Assembly (NCBI GenBank): GCA_022419385.1
Contig: JAJUBI010000001.1
Span: 5,580,001-5,644,000, forward strand
DNA length: 64,000 nucleotides
Source of the DNA: Paraconiothyrium sp. Pb-2020
Lineage: Eukaryota > Ascomycota > Dothideomycetes > Pleosporales > Didymosphaeriaceae
Direction of reading: 5' to 3'
Below, piece by piece: positions 1-10,620 of this stretch; within the stretch, counting starts at the first letter, position 1; every line of letters starts with the position of its first letter. The notes below the pieces were generated by a model. That model was given only the letters and a program-made list of their open reading frames with translations, was not told the DNA's origin and searched no databases. A program made the position numbers and the translations under genes.

Positions 1-1547
1 TGGATTGTCTCGTTCTCTCCCGTATATTCGCCTCATGTGCAGATAACTTCGCGGTAATAAGGTTGTAGTTCTTCGGTTCTGGGCCCGTTGTGCTTGAGAA
101 CAAGAGCGTCTTTTCAAGATAGACCAATTCAAAGAAGTTACCTAGCCCTGTGCGGACCCAACAAGGTGCTGTTGTGTTACTGGGACGTCGCTAAAGAGCT
201 GTCAATCAAAGTATGTCGGGTGTTGATGCATTGGTTGCACACTGAGTATGTGTGGGGTGACGGGGTAGGGCTGGCTTGTTTTTCTGCATTCAGCGAGCTT
301 TGTCGTCTTCGCACAACGAAGAACAATTTCAGAGTTCTCACTTCTTAGAGTTGCATGTAACTGCATAATGCGCGTCTCCAGGCTTGCAGCGCTTCAGCCG
401 AAGCTCCAATGACTCGTTGCGAATTCACAATTTAACCTTCTATACGCCGCGCTATCAATGCAAGAACAAAGAGCGCATTTTTGTGGCGTCGTACCGTGTG
501 GGCGTGGTTCGAAAGTGGTGTGTTGAGGAAACGACGGGGCAGCTCGGGATGCCATGCGAAATAATGAGCTGTCAATCTGGCGTGACGGGAAGGAATCTTA
601 CCTTGTAGCGACGCAAAGACCAATTTTCAAAAAGTCTCGCATACCGTACGGCACAGCTACCCCCCCTGCGATACAGATGCCCCATTCCCCACGCAAATGT
701 AGGTTCCAGATCGGTGACAACTGCAGTCCACATAAGGCTTCCCTGCAGCATCAGTACGGACTTGGGCGCTTCCGAAATCCTGCTCAAACGTACAGGAGTA
801 TGACTCGCACCAAAGAATAACGTTGAAGCTCTCGAGCGGTGCCATTGCCCTATAGGAGTTCACATGGTTTGGACTATCGAAGCGTGCGCTCGTAACAATG
901 CGATTCCGGGGCGTTGAGCTCTATGAGAAACGCGCATAGGTCCTCTTCTCCTGTTACCATTTCTGTGCTCAATGGATCGGACTGCTATAGCCGGTCCGCC
1001 CAGAGCGGTCTCTGCGCGTGCTTATTTGAGGCCCAGAGCGCTCAGCAGCCACTGCCATTCACAGAAACGGGGTGGCTGCTGCTGTGTTACTCTGGTTGTG
1101 TTTGTGCTTGTACTGCTCGAGCATGCGCGGGGTTCAATTGGCGGATGTTACTACGTGTTGCATGTGTTCTGCAATACTGAACACCTTGGAAATGGTCATC
1201 CCGCGCTCCGTTGATCTTGCTGGTGGGTCTGAACGATGGGAAGAAGCGCTGGTTGTCCCAGAGAAAGCGCCGACGCGAGAACACCTGACACCGCGCGCTT
1301 CCGGAGGTCTGGTCTGTGCCAAATGCGCCACTTCCCCGCGCCTGGCCCAAGAACAAACACCAGCGCGTACCCCGTTTTCTTGACACGACTTTTGCATACA
1401 ATCTCATTGACGTCTTCCTATCGTATTGCCTTTTCGCTTGGAACGTTCCAGAATAGCGCAGTTCAGCATCTCTCAAGTCACAGCGAGACCTTCCTTGCTT
1501 GCGTAGGTCAACAACTAAGCGCCGGTCTTCCTGTGCCGTATGCTCAA
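1..1547. other. Intergenic, no gene recognised
   Basis: Short open frames occur on both strands but none shows a known domain, splice-linked continuation or coding-like composition. The last part must hold the promoter and leader of the exonuclease gene that starts at 1548. Confidence 0.5.
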
Positions 1548-3738
1548 ATGACCGTTGAGCCCGCGCAGCCTGCAGATGACGCGAACGATGAAGTAGAGGA
1601 TGCTACCCTTTGGCCTTTAGCGTATCGTCTGCAGACGTTGCAGCAGCCAACGTTTGCACGATGGTGGAGCTACCGGTTATACCAGAATCCGGAGGGTTAG
1701 TAACGCACAGCAAAGGGAACACGACCCGTGCTGACTCTTCACGTGCGAATACTAGGCAAGAAGGTGCAAGTTTTATACAGCAAAGATAAGGCGCGGTCGG
1801 AAGAACTGGCACAGAAGTTCCTTCATGAGCCAATGGTCGGTTTTGACATGGAATGGCCATGTTTTCCCGGTCAAAACCCTCCATTGCAGAAAAGGATCGG
1901 GCTGATCCAAGTCGCCTCGGAAGACACGATTGCTCTGTTCCATATTGGTCTACACCCAGGGAAAACCACAGATGATATTATCGCGCCATCGCTCCGAAAG
2001 CTTATCGAGAGTTCAAAAATCGCCAAAACCGGCGTTGGCATCTTGGGCGCAGATTTCGCGAGGCTACGACGGTTCTTTGGATTGAAACCACAAGGCGCAT
2101 TTGAGCTATCACACTTGGATCGACTTGTCCGATTTGCATATATTCCGCATCTCCTAAACACGAAGATGGTATCACTTGCCAACCTCGTAGAGAATCACCT
2201 CGGTTTACCTCTGGCTAAAGGACCCGTTAGAACAAGCAATTGGAGTAAACCGCTCAACGATGAGCAGAAGAACTATGCTGCCAGCGACGCCTATGCAGGT
2301 TTTATGCTTTTTCATTGCATGAACGCCAAACGGCTTGCGCTGAAACCTGTACCGAATTTACCCATCTTTGCAGAACAATACCCACGGAAAGCAAAAGGTG
2401 CCAAGGGATCTGCGCCCATTACCACACTCATGCTTTATGCGACAGAAGAAGGCGGCAGCACTATCGCAGCCAATGAAATTTTCGGTGTTCCCAAGGAGGA
2501 GGCCAACGAGGTCAATCCGAGCCAGAAAACAGATGAAGAAAGGGACGCAGCGATTATACCAACTCCCGAAGAGGGCAAGAAGAAGACAAAAAAGGCTATT
2601 CCAAAGACTTCCCAGGGACCATTAGACTCTGCATCACAGATCTTGTATGATCAACTAGCAGAGCGCCGCAAAGCTCTTGCCCAGACCCAATGGACTACCG
2701 GTCTACCTGATCGCGAACAATTCCGTTCTTCATGGTCTCGCACAGAAAGCACCGCAGAATGATGAGGAGCTGCTGAAGGTGAAAGGCATCGGCAAAGTAT
2801 CACTTGCCAAATATGGTGCCGATTGGCTCGAAGTCGTTGCTCATCATCATCTAGCAGTCCACGGTCCTGATAAAACGACCGCCTGTCTGTCAAGTGCGCC
2901 TGCGGAAGCTTCACGCACAAGCCCAAGCACACCTCCACGAAAAATCACACGGCGACCAAAAGAAACACAAAGTTCACCCGACTCATCTCCAGCTTTCGGA
3001 TCTCCTATACATCGCACGCCAGTCCTGCACACTGGGTTGTCTTTCACCTTAGCAGGGTCGACGCTAAATGTAGGCGATAATACGGATGGCAGTCCACAAT
3101 ATCCTGCGACACGTGGGCCAACTGCCGATCAGCAATATGATGACATCGAAGTCCTTGACTTGACCGGTGACAGGCCGCATGACCACAAATTGAGCGAGGG
3201 CTCTGGACTCACTGTAGCTGTCAATCCGTTACACAGCGCTTCTACTGGAGCGACACATGCAGAGAACACTGCTCGTTGGAGTCTGGAATCGCCTAGCACC
3301 TCGGAAGACTCTTTGGTCTTTATAACACCACCTTCGCGATCACCTTCCTATCTGAAAAGGAAAAGAACAGACACGCGCCCGAACACAGCGACGCCCAGTC
3401 GCGCGCGCACTCCATTAGATGCGACAAAATCTAATCTCATGGCAGCGCCGCCACCGGCTCATACGTTGACACAATCTGTGCCGCTTAGTCCTCGATCGAG
3501 AATATTCCGCAACAAGCTGTTTGCCTTCAGCAAGCTCGTTAGTAAAAAGCTCAGTGCAAGCTCGACGCCTGCGCCAATAGTCTCTGAGGCCACGCTGGAC
3601 CTCATCATCACAGTCTCGCCCCGTACAGTAGAGGATTTGAACCGTATAGCGGGGATCGAAACATTTGCTCGTGCATGCCGAGATGCGGAAATGGACTTGC
3701 TGCGGAACATAATCAAGTTTGCACCTCCTCGAACTTGA
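1548..3738 (+). CDS. WRN-type 3'-5' exonuclease with HRDC domain, frameshifted
   Basis: Predicted DEDDy 3'-5' exonuclease fused to an HRDC domain, the architecture of WRN/RNase D-like proteins that trim DNA or RNA 3' ends. Exon 1 is 1548-1695 and exon 2 starts at 1756. The 60-nt intron has donor GTTAGT, a CTGAC branch site and TAG acceptor, and its removal joins YRLYQNPEG to GKKVQVLY, a normal start for this family. Catalytic residues visible are D80 and E82 (FDMEW), D149 (LGADF), Y223 and D227 (YAASD). The HRDC domain begins near 2632 but is split between two frames: the upstream frame reads ERRKALAQ and the downstream frame resumes at NGLPVYLI, with no room for an intron. One surplus C in the CCC at 2686-2688 explains it; read literally the protein stops at 2760-2762. 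The downstream frame ends at TGA 3736-3738 after a Ser/Pro-rich linker and a helical tail. Expected intact length is about 709 residues. The start at 1548 is the first ATG that suits; an upstream one is possible. Confidence 0.85.
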
Positions 3739-5094
3739 TATCAATCATGAAGCATTGGCGCACGACGCGGCGGTTTCGATATATGTTGCAAAGGCCAACG
3801 GTATGCGTGGCATTCATGGACGTGCCTTTTTCGGCCAAATTCTAGCCTCTTGGAGTTCTTGATATACGTTACGAAAGATTTTTTTTCTGGTATGAGCGAT
3901 TGAGACAACGAATTGGCACGATACCCAGCATACGAATTAGCGACGTTATTCAATATACTAGTGATACTCTGCACATCTGAAACTTGTAAGGCACATTGGG
4001 CGTTGGTATCGCAACGTTCTAGTACACGCCGACATGTGAAAGCCGAAATCGGCGTTCAGTGGCACATGGCGCAAGGCCTCAACGAGACAGGGCCACCCCA
4101 AGGCTACGAATGTGAACAGAGCGGTTCAGAAGACACCTCACAATACCATGACCTCAAATCCAGGAACAGAACAGTCCGAGAGGTAACGCTGATCCTTCCC
4201 ATGACCGTAGGACCCTTTTTTATCCGGGGTCTCACGATGCATCCTTCCTCCTCCTCACAAGAGCTCGCTAACACTACCGATTACGGCATCGCCAATCACG
4301 TTCCCCTATTAGGTTTATCATCAACCATGGTTCAGAAAAGAGCATGCGACAGGTGACGGAGTGGAGACAATGCCGAGTGACCGGTTCTGACATTTTACAA
4401 CTTTGGTACTTGTGCACACAGTGTCGACATTGGGAAGGGGGATCAAGGAAGCGTTTGGAGATGGGCGCACGGGGAGGACGGCAGCGCTCGGGTATAGGGG
4501 TTTAGAGAGGGACGATTATCAAAGATCGGCAGACGTGGAACAAGGACAAGCGCGGAGGGAGACTTAGGCAGGCGTGGCTTTGCGCGGAACGATGCGATTG
4601 GCCACTAACGACGATGCGTCACTCCCCGGAGTGTATCAATAGCATCTTGCGCGGACGGCACAATGAAGCAGAGCGGGACAGCATCGTAAGATGGGTAGAG
4701 AATATAAGCGTAGACGTCGTTGTTCGAACAATCGTAGAGGGTCCACCGTCATTGTCGGGTCTCGGTTCCACTATAGAGGGCTCGCCACATGCACCGCTAG
4801 CATAAACTTGGGGTGACTTTCACGTGTCGCCCTTGACGAGTGCCATCACATGCTGAAAGGACGGATGTGCGAGTGAGCAACGCCCCCCAAATCAGCGCCG
4901 TCCTCCTCCTCAACCGCCCACCCAGCCGCAAAATTCCCACGCTTTCGGAACGAGCCTCCGTCATGTCAACATACGCGTAGACCTGAAGAATTCGGTGTCT
5001 CTTGCTCCATCAGTCACCGTCACGAGCCCAGGGTGACACCGGACCCCACAACCACAACTCACGGCTTCGCGAAAGCACCCCGAGTACAGCCACG
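3739..5094. other. Intergenic, promoter side of the Opi1-like gene
   Basis: No recognisable gene on either strand; open frames at 3913-4356 and 4614-4805 look random. The last 250 bases are CA/CT-rich, like a fungal leader, and run into the ATG at 5095. Confidence 0.5.
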
Positions 5095-6973
5095 ATGGAG
5101 CAGGAGCAAGCGCAGCCGCCTGCATACACGCAGCACGACCCGTCGAGCCTCAATCTGCCTTCAGTGCCCACACACTCCCTACCAAGCCTGCGAAGCCTCG
5201 ATCTGCCCGATGCCCGCGCCTCCGTGGAGCTTAGTCCGAGAACAACCAGCGCGCAATGGGGCGCGCTTCCCCGTATGTCGTTCCCGCGTGTGCCTGAGGG
5301 CGATGTGGGCAGCCCAATGGACATGGATCACGCGAGTGCGACGAGCGGCGAGGACAGGAGGAGGGAGATGAGCGTCGTCAGTATGGAGGACCCAGATGTG
5401 AGATTGGCGGCTGAGGCGCTGAGCGGGCTAGGAAACCCAGGTGAGTTATGTTCGGCAATACTGCATTTGCAGCAGTCGCTATGAGTGCTGCGTCGTGGCG
5501 CCATTGTCTTCCTCATGCGTGGTTGCAAGTGGGGCTTCATACCTACGGAGCACACCCTTGCATGGACGTCGCCCATACGCCATACGGTGCCTTCTTACTA
5601 TCCGGGACACCCTAGGACACATGATCCCGTATGGCTTGCCAACGATACATGTTAGCAAACTTGTGGCCGTCCTATCCTACATATTGGCACGAGAGATAGC
5701 AGCATGCTAACATCTTACAGACTTCGCCCGCTCGCCGACAAGTCGCTCCGTGACCCTTTCCGCTTGCGAACCCACCGTCGAGCCCGAACCACTGCTCAAT
5801 CTCCTAACGTCGGCGCATCCCTGGCTGGGAGGCAGCATTAATGGCTCTATTTCTGCCTACAATACTACGAAGACATATTCCCCTCGTATCTTTAAATATG
5901 GAGCCGAGCTCATTGAACGCAATATCGGCTCGCCAGTCGTTAACACTGTCTCCTCTGTCGGGAGACGCACCGGCGTTGAGCAAAATCTACGACGATACTT
6001 AGGAGAGGTACGCAGACGGCCGAGCGACCTAGAACAAGGCGATACAGACAGGAGAGGGAAACGACCCCGCGTCATGAGCCCTAATTTTGGCTCGGCGACC
6101 GACGCCATGGAGATTGAGGGCGACTATACAGCATCCCGCACAAGAGGCGGTTCGCAATCGTCCGGCTACGCGGAAAGCCTTCCAGCGTACGACAACCACC
6201 GCTCTCCTAAATACGAGGAGACTGCCGTCGTTACTATCGATCCTGCGACAGGCAAAGAAGTGGATGGCTCAGAGGGCCAGGCACAATCCACGCAAGACCG
6301 CCGTATGAATTGGTCTACACAGCTCATAATGACAACTTCTGGCCTCGGCGTTGCGCTCTCTGATGCGTCGCTCAAATCGCTCAAGCTATGCTTGCGCTTG
6401 TTGCGCGGTGCGACGAAGCACATTGACAGCGTCATGCGCGCGCTCAAACTTGTCGTTGATGAATACGAAGCCGCGCTGCGAAATGCACGTCGTTCCGACG
6501 GAGACGAGAAAGACGTTATTATGGGTGAGGGAGAAGATGAGCAAGTTCGTGCGATCGCAAACCGCATGAAGCAGCTCTCTAGTGACATCTGGAACACTCT
6601 CCAGTCCGTCGTGACCTCGGTATCCCGGTACACAGGCGGCGCGCTCCCACAGAACGCGTCACAGGTCGTTCGCACGCAGCTTCTCTCCGTGCCCCAGCGG
6701 TGGCAGCTTGCCGCCAGGACCACCGCCACTGGCAACGAAGGTGGTGAGGGCGGCGGCGAGGAGGTGCGCGGTGCAAATCGCATGCTGGCGTTCGCGAGCG
6801 AGGGTCTGGATATGATCGGCCAGATCACCGCGGTTGTCGATGGCACTGTACAGAGCGCAGAGGGCTGGCTAACTCGCATCGGCCGCCAGCCTACGCAACA
6901 GCCTGAAGGGGAGCCAGAGAAAGCCCCTTTGACTAACGTCAGGGTTGATGCTGGTATCAACGAGAAGAACTAG
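5095..6973 (+). CDS. OPI1: Opi1-family transcriptional regulator (CCG-8 type)
   Basis: Member of the Opi1 family. In yeast Opi1 represses phospholipid/inositol genes and senses phosphatidic acid at the ER; in Neurospora the relative is the clock-controlled CCG-8. Exons are 5095-5440 and 5721-6973 (532 residues). The intron has donor GTGAGT and ends TTACAG; at 280 nt it is the longest in the window. Splicing joins GNP to DFARSPTS, followed by the family core PEPLLNLLTSAHPWLGGSIN and the SPRIFKYGAELIERNIGSPV block. The C-terminal half keeps the conserved stretch around WNTLQSVVTSVSRYTGG and QLLSVPQRWQLAA. The N-terminal ~115 residues are Pro/Ser-rich and low in complexity. A basic run RRGKRPRVM may serve nuclear import. 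I see no FFAT motif of the yeast kind and no clear leucine zipper. The gene is isolated, with no partner genes nearby. Confidence 0.9.
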
Positions 6974-8535
6974 GTTGCTTCGTACAGCCCTTGGTAAGAA
7001 GTTTGGGCGGTGCATTGCACAACCTGGGGTAACTCAGGCTCTTGAAACATCTGACGAAGAATTGTACGTGGAATAGAGAATTTCCTTGCACTGTAGATCT
7101 TGTATTCCTTGGTTCGAGTCAATATCCCCCGGTTTCCTATGTCCATGATGGAAAGCGAGGCGTTTTTGGGCTTCGGTGGGGTTTCAAAAGGGTTTGGCTT
7201 GACTTTGTTGCGCTTTGTAGCGTGCGTTTGTCTGTCTTGCCTGTGCAAAGGCGAGAGCAATACGAGTTCGGTGGGGATTATTAGCTGGCTACGCTGGAGC
7301 TTACCAATACAATAACGACTTCTCATATGTGTGGTCTCCGTATCGCTATGTGGTTAAATCTGGACTAGGGTTACAGCGTCGTGATGTTGCCGCCTTCCTC
7401 CGCATCGACGTAAAAGTCGGCTATACAGTCTCAGTTCAACAACTGTCAAGGCGCCCGGCAGAGTCAGTTTCTCTAGGATAGACTAACGTGTTCGACTGAG
7501 CAACGCTTTAGCTCATACCTATGGTAGCCTCTGTCCAGTTAAGACGGTCGCGTCTTCACCACAGTCACAATAGGTCCGAGTACCCGCAGGTGCAGCCATG
7601 ACTGCTTCAATACAAAAGACCATCGAAGAGAACGTCGATGCAACGTCATATCAATGCATGACGCTACGGGAAGAGCTACAAGTCACTATCGTTATGATTT
7701 GTTGTTCGCCATTTACAAAGTAATCAAAAACACGAACAAATATCCACAACTATTGAACCTCATAGATCATTCAACCCCAGCTTCGCTTACTATTCAAACA
7801 GTAAGTGGCCAGGCCGCCAAAAAAGGTCAAAAAGCCATTTCACCCGCAGGCCCCGGCTCAAACTGTTTTGATTCGGCTTCGAACCGGTGCACTGTCAACG
7901 AGTACTAACGTAGTGGTTTCACCCAACTACGCCAGACTCTCTGTGTCGGTCAAAGGTGAAATATTGTTGTCTTGGAGCATTTATATAGTAGTATATCTGG
8001 TAAGTAGAATTGAATAGGTCTGTAAATCGAGGGGAGGGAGGCTGTGGAGGCGCGGTGAGGTGAGAGGTGAGAGACGCTGTAAACAAAGACCGCTGAACGG
8101 GGAAGGCGCGGCGTGGCTTCACTTGAGCATCGTGGTTGATGCCAAGCACCGATTGGGCAGTCACGCTGTTTTTCAGACCTCCTAGCAAGTCGAGACGCGC
8201 GCAAATCTCTGGACCTCTCCTAGCATTCAACCCAGTGGGTTGCTCAATGTCATGTAGTGACGGATATCGTCATCTGCCACCAGTTAAGACTGACCATCTC
8301 AGATGTGAGTGAGAAACGCCAGACTATGAGTTTGCCATTGGTCGGCCATGAGTTCACACATGAGGGCCTTAGTCATAACAATGACTTCATGTATTAATGA
8401 GGTAGCCTGATAATTAGGTAGCCTGACCTCAGCCGAACACGAAACCAGAATGATATGTTCATGAGACTGGGCCAGCAAAGCCTTCGATCCTTAGACATCA
8501 CCCACAATTGCTTTGCCAGCACGCCTTTTGACTTG
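6974..8535. other. Intergenic, no gene recognised
   Basis: Nothing coding is visible. B-box-like GGTTCGA matches at about 7097 (plus strand) and 7876 (minus strand) lack an A box and a cloverleaf, so they are not called tRNA. A single inverted copy of the array core, TGGTCGGC, lies at 8339-8346. Confidence 0.5.
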
Positions 8536-8562
8536 CCCCCCCCCCCCCCCCCCCCCCCCCCC
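8536..8562. repeat. Homopolymer run of 27 C
   Basis: An uninterrupted run of 27 cytosines (27 G on the minus strand), 54 bp before the first CCGACCA array. Such runs can form G-quadruplex or i-motif structures and are hard to sequence, so the true length is uncertain. Confidence 0.95.
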
Positions 8563-8615
8563 ACCATTTTCTTCAACAAGCGAATCACGGAATACGAGGG
8601 CCACCTGAGTTGACA

Positions 8616-8709
8616 CGACCATGCTTGGAGCTCATCCGACCATGCTTGGAGCTCATCCGACCATGCTTAGAGCTCATCCGACCACGCATGGAGCTCACCC
8701 GACCACGAG
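8616..8709 (+). repeat. Tandem array A, 21-bp unit with CCGACCA core
   Basis: Four 21-bp units start at 8616, 8637, 8658 and 8679, followed by a partial fifth. Each unit begins CGACCAYGC and contains GAGCTC. The last unit differs at several spacer positions while the CGACCA core stays. Open frames across it are repeat artefacts. Confidence 0.9.
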
Positions 8710-8840
8710 TCAGATACACGAGGTAGACTTGGTTCAACTCAGCAATCGAAGTCGCGTATATAGGAGACCTGCCTCGCCTGAGCAAAGGATTGATATTTCC
8801 GATCGAGTTCGCTCAACGACGAACATGGAGCCGAGCATGA

Positions 8841-9014
8841 GTTGAGGCGACCACGAGTTGAGGCGACCACGAGTTGAGGCGACCATGAGCTGAGCCGACC
8901 ACGAAAGCTGAGCCGACCACGAAAGTTGAGCCGACCACGAAAGTTGAGCCGACCACGAACGTTGAGCCGACCACGAACGTTGAGCCGACCACGAACGTTG
9001 AGCCGACCATGAAA
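8841..9014 (+). repeat. Tandem array B, 16-bp then 18-bp units with GCCGACCA core
   Basis: Ten units: three of 16 bp (8841-8888) with core GGCGACCA, then seven of 18 bp (8889-9014) with core GCCGACCA preceded by GYTGA. The period changes once, cleanly, from 16 to 18. A minus-strand open frame reading Val-Val-Gly-Ser-Thr-Phe repeats comes only from the 18-bp period and is not called a gene. Confidence 0.95.
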
Positions 9015-9443
9015 CCAGTTTAGTCCAACACTAATTGGGCTGATTCTTCACAAATTATTCCTATGGTATATTATATCCGGTGCTATCTTGAGTCTGCGTC
9101 AACAGATAAAGGCTTGTCACTCGTACAAATAGACTCCAAGATATCGCGTTTATAATTGTCTTCTGTTGGTTTACGCGTGTCTGCAAGTCAGATGACCATG
9201 GATAGACCTCGGCCCACCATGAAGGTACGCTTTCAAGTCCTGAATTTACTATGCAAACATGTACAGTGTCCTTCTCTTCTTTGTTGGCCAATGTGTCTCA
9301 CCTTGTGGAGGGGGTAGTTTAAAATCCCTCAAACGCATGCGCAACAACTTCCGCCTTACAAGTAATTTTACTACGAAGCTCACCCACTTGGCAGCAATTG
9401 GCACCCATATTGTACCTCGACTGGCGGCTTCCCTTCAGCTCCC
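9015..9443. other. Spacer between array B and the DUF3237 gene
   Basis: AT-richer sequence serving as the 3' side of the minus-strand gene that ends at 9444. No gene is seen. Confidence 0.5.
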
Positions 9444-10028
9444 TCATTCTCTAGCCGCGACAGTGCCGTTCGGTGGTGACGTGAGATACCACATATCGAT
9501 CAAGACATAGGACCCTCCACCACTGCGCAGAATGCCAACGGCGGTGACGTAGTTGAGCCAGAAATACTTCTCCGACCCTGTCTCGTAGACGCCACGAAGG
9601 TACGCCAGGCCGTCAGGTTGGGCCGACCCAGCGGTTTTGATGTAGATGTTTTCACCGTCGTCGGTCCGCAGCGAGTACCTCGTGTCAGGGTGGGTAGTAC
9701 CGTGATTATCGAGGTAGTTCCAGTCTGCACCGAGGTTGAGAACCTCGCCTGTGGAAAAGAAAGAATATACTGTCAGTATCTTTTCCTGCGGGATAGTGGA
9801 CAGGAAATGGTAGGGACAAATACCCTTGATCTTTGGACCTTCGAAATATCCACCGGTAATGGGGATCACGCGAACCTCTCCGTAAGGCCCAACGCCGGTC
9901 GTGAATATCTCACCAAGGGTGCAGTTGAGCGAGTACAGGAACTCTAGGCCTGGCGGCGTGGGCGCGGTCAAGCCGTTCACGGTGGTCGCCAGCAAGATCA
10001 AGGACGTGGAGATGAGTGCCTTTAGCAT
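9444..10028 (-). CDS. Secreted DUF3237-family protein
   Basis: Small secreted protein of the DUF3237 family, whose biochemical role is not established. Exons on the minus strand are 10028-9824 and 9748-9444 (169 residues). The ATG at 10028 opens a signal peptide (MLKALISTSLILLATTVNG); an upstream in-frame ATG would bury it. The 75-nt intron (donor GTATTT, acceptor TTCCACAG) is a multiple of three and has no stop, so an unspliced reading stays open and adds 25 residues that break the domain. Splicing joins GGYFEGPKIKG to EVLNLGADWNYLD, the continuous family core. The C-terminal part holds DTRYSLRTDDGENIYIKTAG and ends near YVLIDMWYLTSP. A TATA-like box lies 104 bp upstream. CCGACCA arrays flank the gene on both sides. 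Confidence 0.82.
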   Translation of the reverse strand: MLKALISTSLILLATTVNGLTAPTPPGLEFLYSLNCTLGEIFTTGVGPYGEVRVIPITGGYFEGPKIKGICPYHFLSTIPQEKILTVYSFFSTGEVLNLGADWNYLDNHGTTHPDTRYSLRTDDGENIYIKTAGSAQPDGLAYLRGVYETGSEKYFWLNYVTAVGILRSGGGSYVLIDMWYLTSPPNGTVAARE

Positions 10029-10131
10029 TGCGACGAGAAGACGATGTCTGCCTTGGTAAACGACTCGGTGCTTAGATTTGCTCAGATACGCGGGACTGTT
10101 AATATTCAAGCACCTGCTAGCAGGCCAGCGG

Positions 10132-10139
10132 TTTATATA
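10132..10139 (-). promoter_or_regulatory. TATA-like box of the DUF3237 gene
   Basis: TATATAAA read on the minus strand, 104 bp before the ATG at 10028, a fitting place for a core promoter. Seen by motif only. Confidence 0.4.
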
Positions 10140-10511
10140 GCATTCTGCGCGGCTGATGCTCGGCCACTGCCGCTTTTTTGGCCAGGCTATATGAGCATGA
10201 GTGAGAGTGTGAGAGCCGATGTTGGCTCCCGTGCATCTGATCTGGGAAAACGGGTAGACTAAATGGGGCTAATCCTTGTCGATTGCGGGGAAAAGATGCG
10301 GTTCAGAGATCGCTTAGAAAAGGGCGATGCAATTGTGTAACGGAGTATGAGCAGTATCTTACAGCAATAAATGAGCAGCTCAGCTGGAGGGATGATTGAC
10401 CGTGACATAATGCGAGGTGGCTGTTTGACTGGCGCTCAGCGATCACATCCCCAGACCAGCGGTAAAGGTGCAAGGAGATGACGTTGGCGTATCTGACCCT
10501 GAGAATTGCTG

Positions 10512-10620
10512 AGCCGACCACGAAATTGATGAGCCGACCACACGATTTGGTGCGCCGACCACGAGATATACTGAGCCGACCAAGAAATGTGGTGAGCCGA
10601 CCATGCAGGTGCGCCGACCA
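10512..10620 (+). repeat. Array C, six GCCGACCA cores at 21-bp steps
   Basis: Six exact copies of GCCGACCA start at 10512, 10533, 10554, 10575, 10596 and 10613, so four steps are exactly 21 bp and the last is 17. The spacers between them are largely unalike, while the 8-bp core is unchanged in all six. It lies about 480-590 bp upstream of the DUF3237 start codon. An inverted copy (TGGTCGGC) is at 10829-10836. Confidence 0.9.

Noticed and set aside
6166..6960. 264-codon antisense frame across the OPI1-like gene
   Set aside because: Shadow of the real plus-strand exon; Ser/Arg-rich with no domain.
7870..7885. B-box-like element on the minus strand (possible tRNA)
   Set aside because: No cloverleaf can be drawn and no A box is seen.
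8813..9010. Minus-strand frame with Val-Val-Gly-Ser-Thr-Phe repeats
   Set aside because: Produced purely by the 18-bp non-coding array B; no start context, and the frame is lost where the period is 16 bp.
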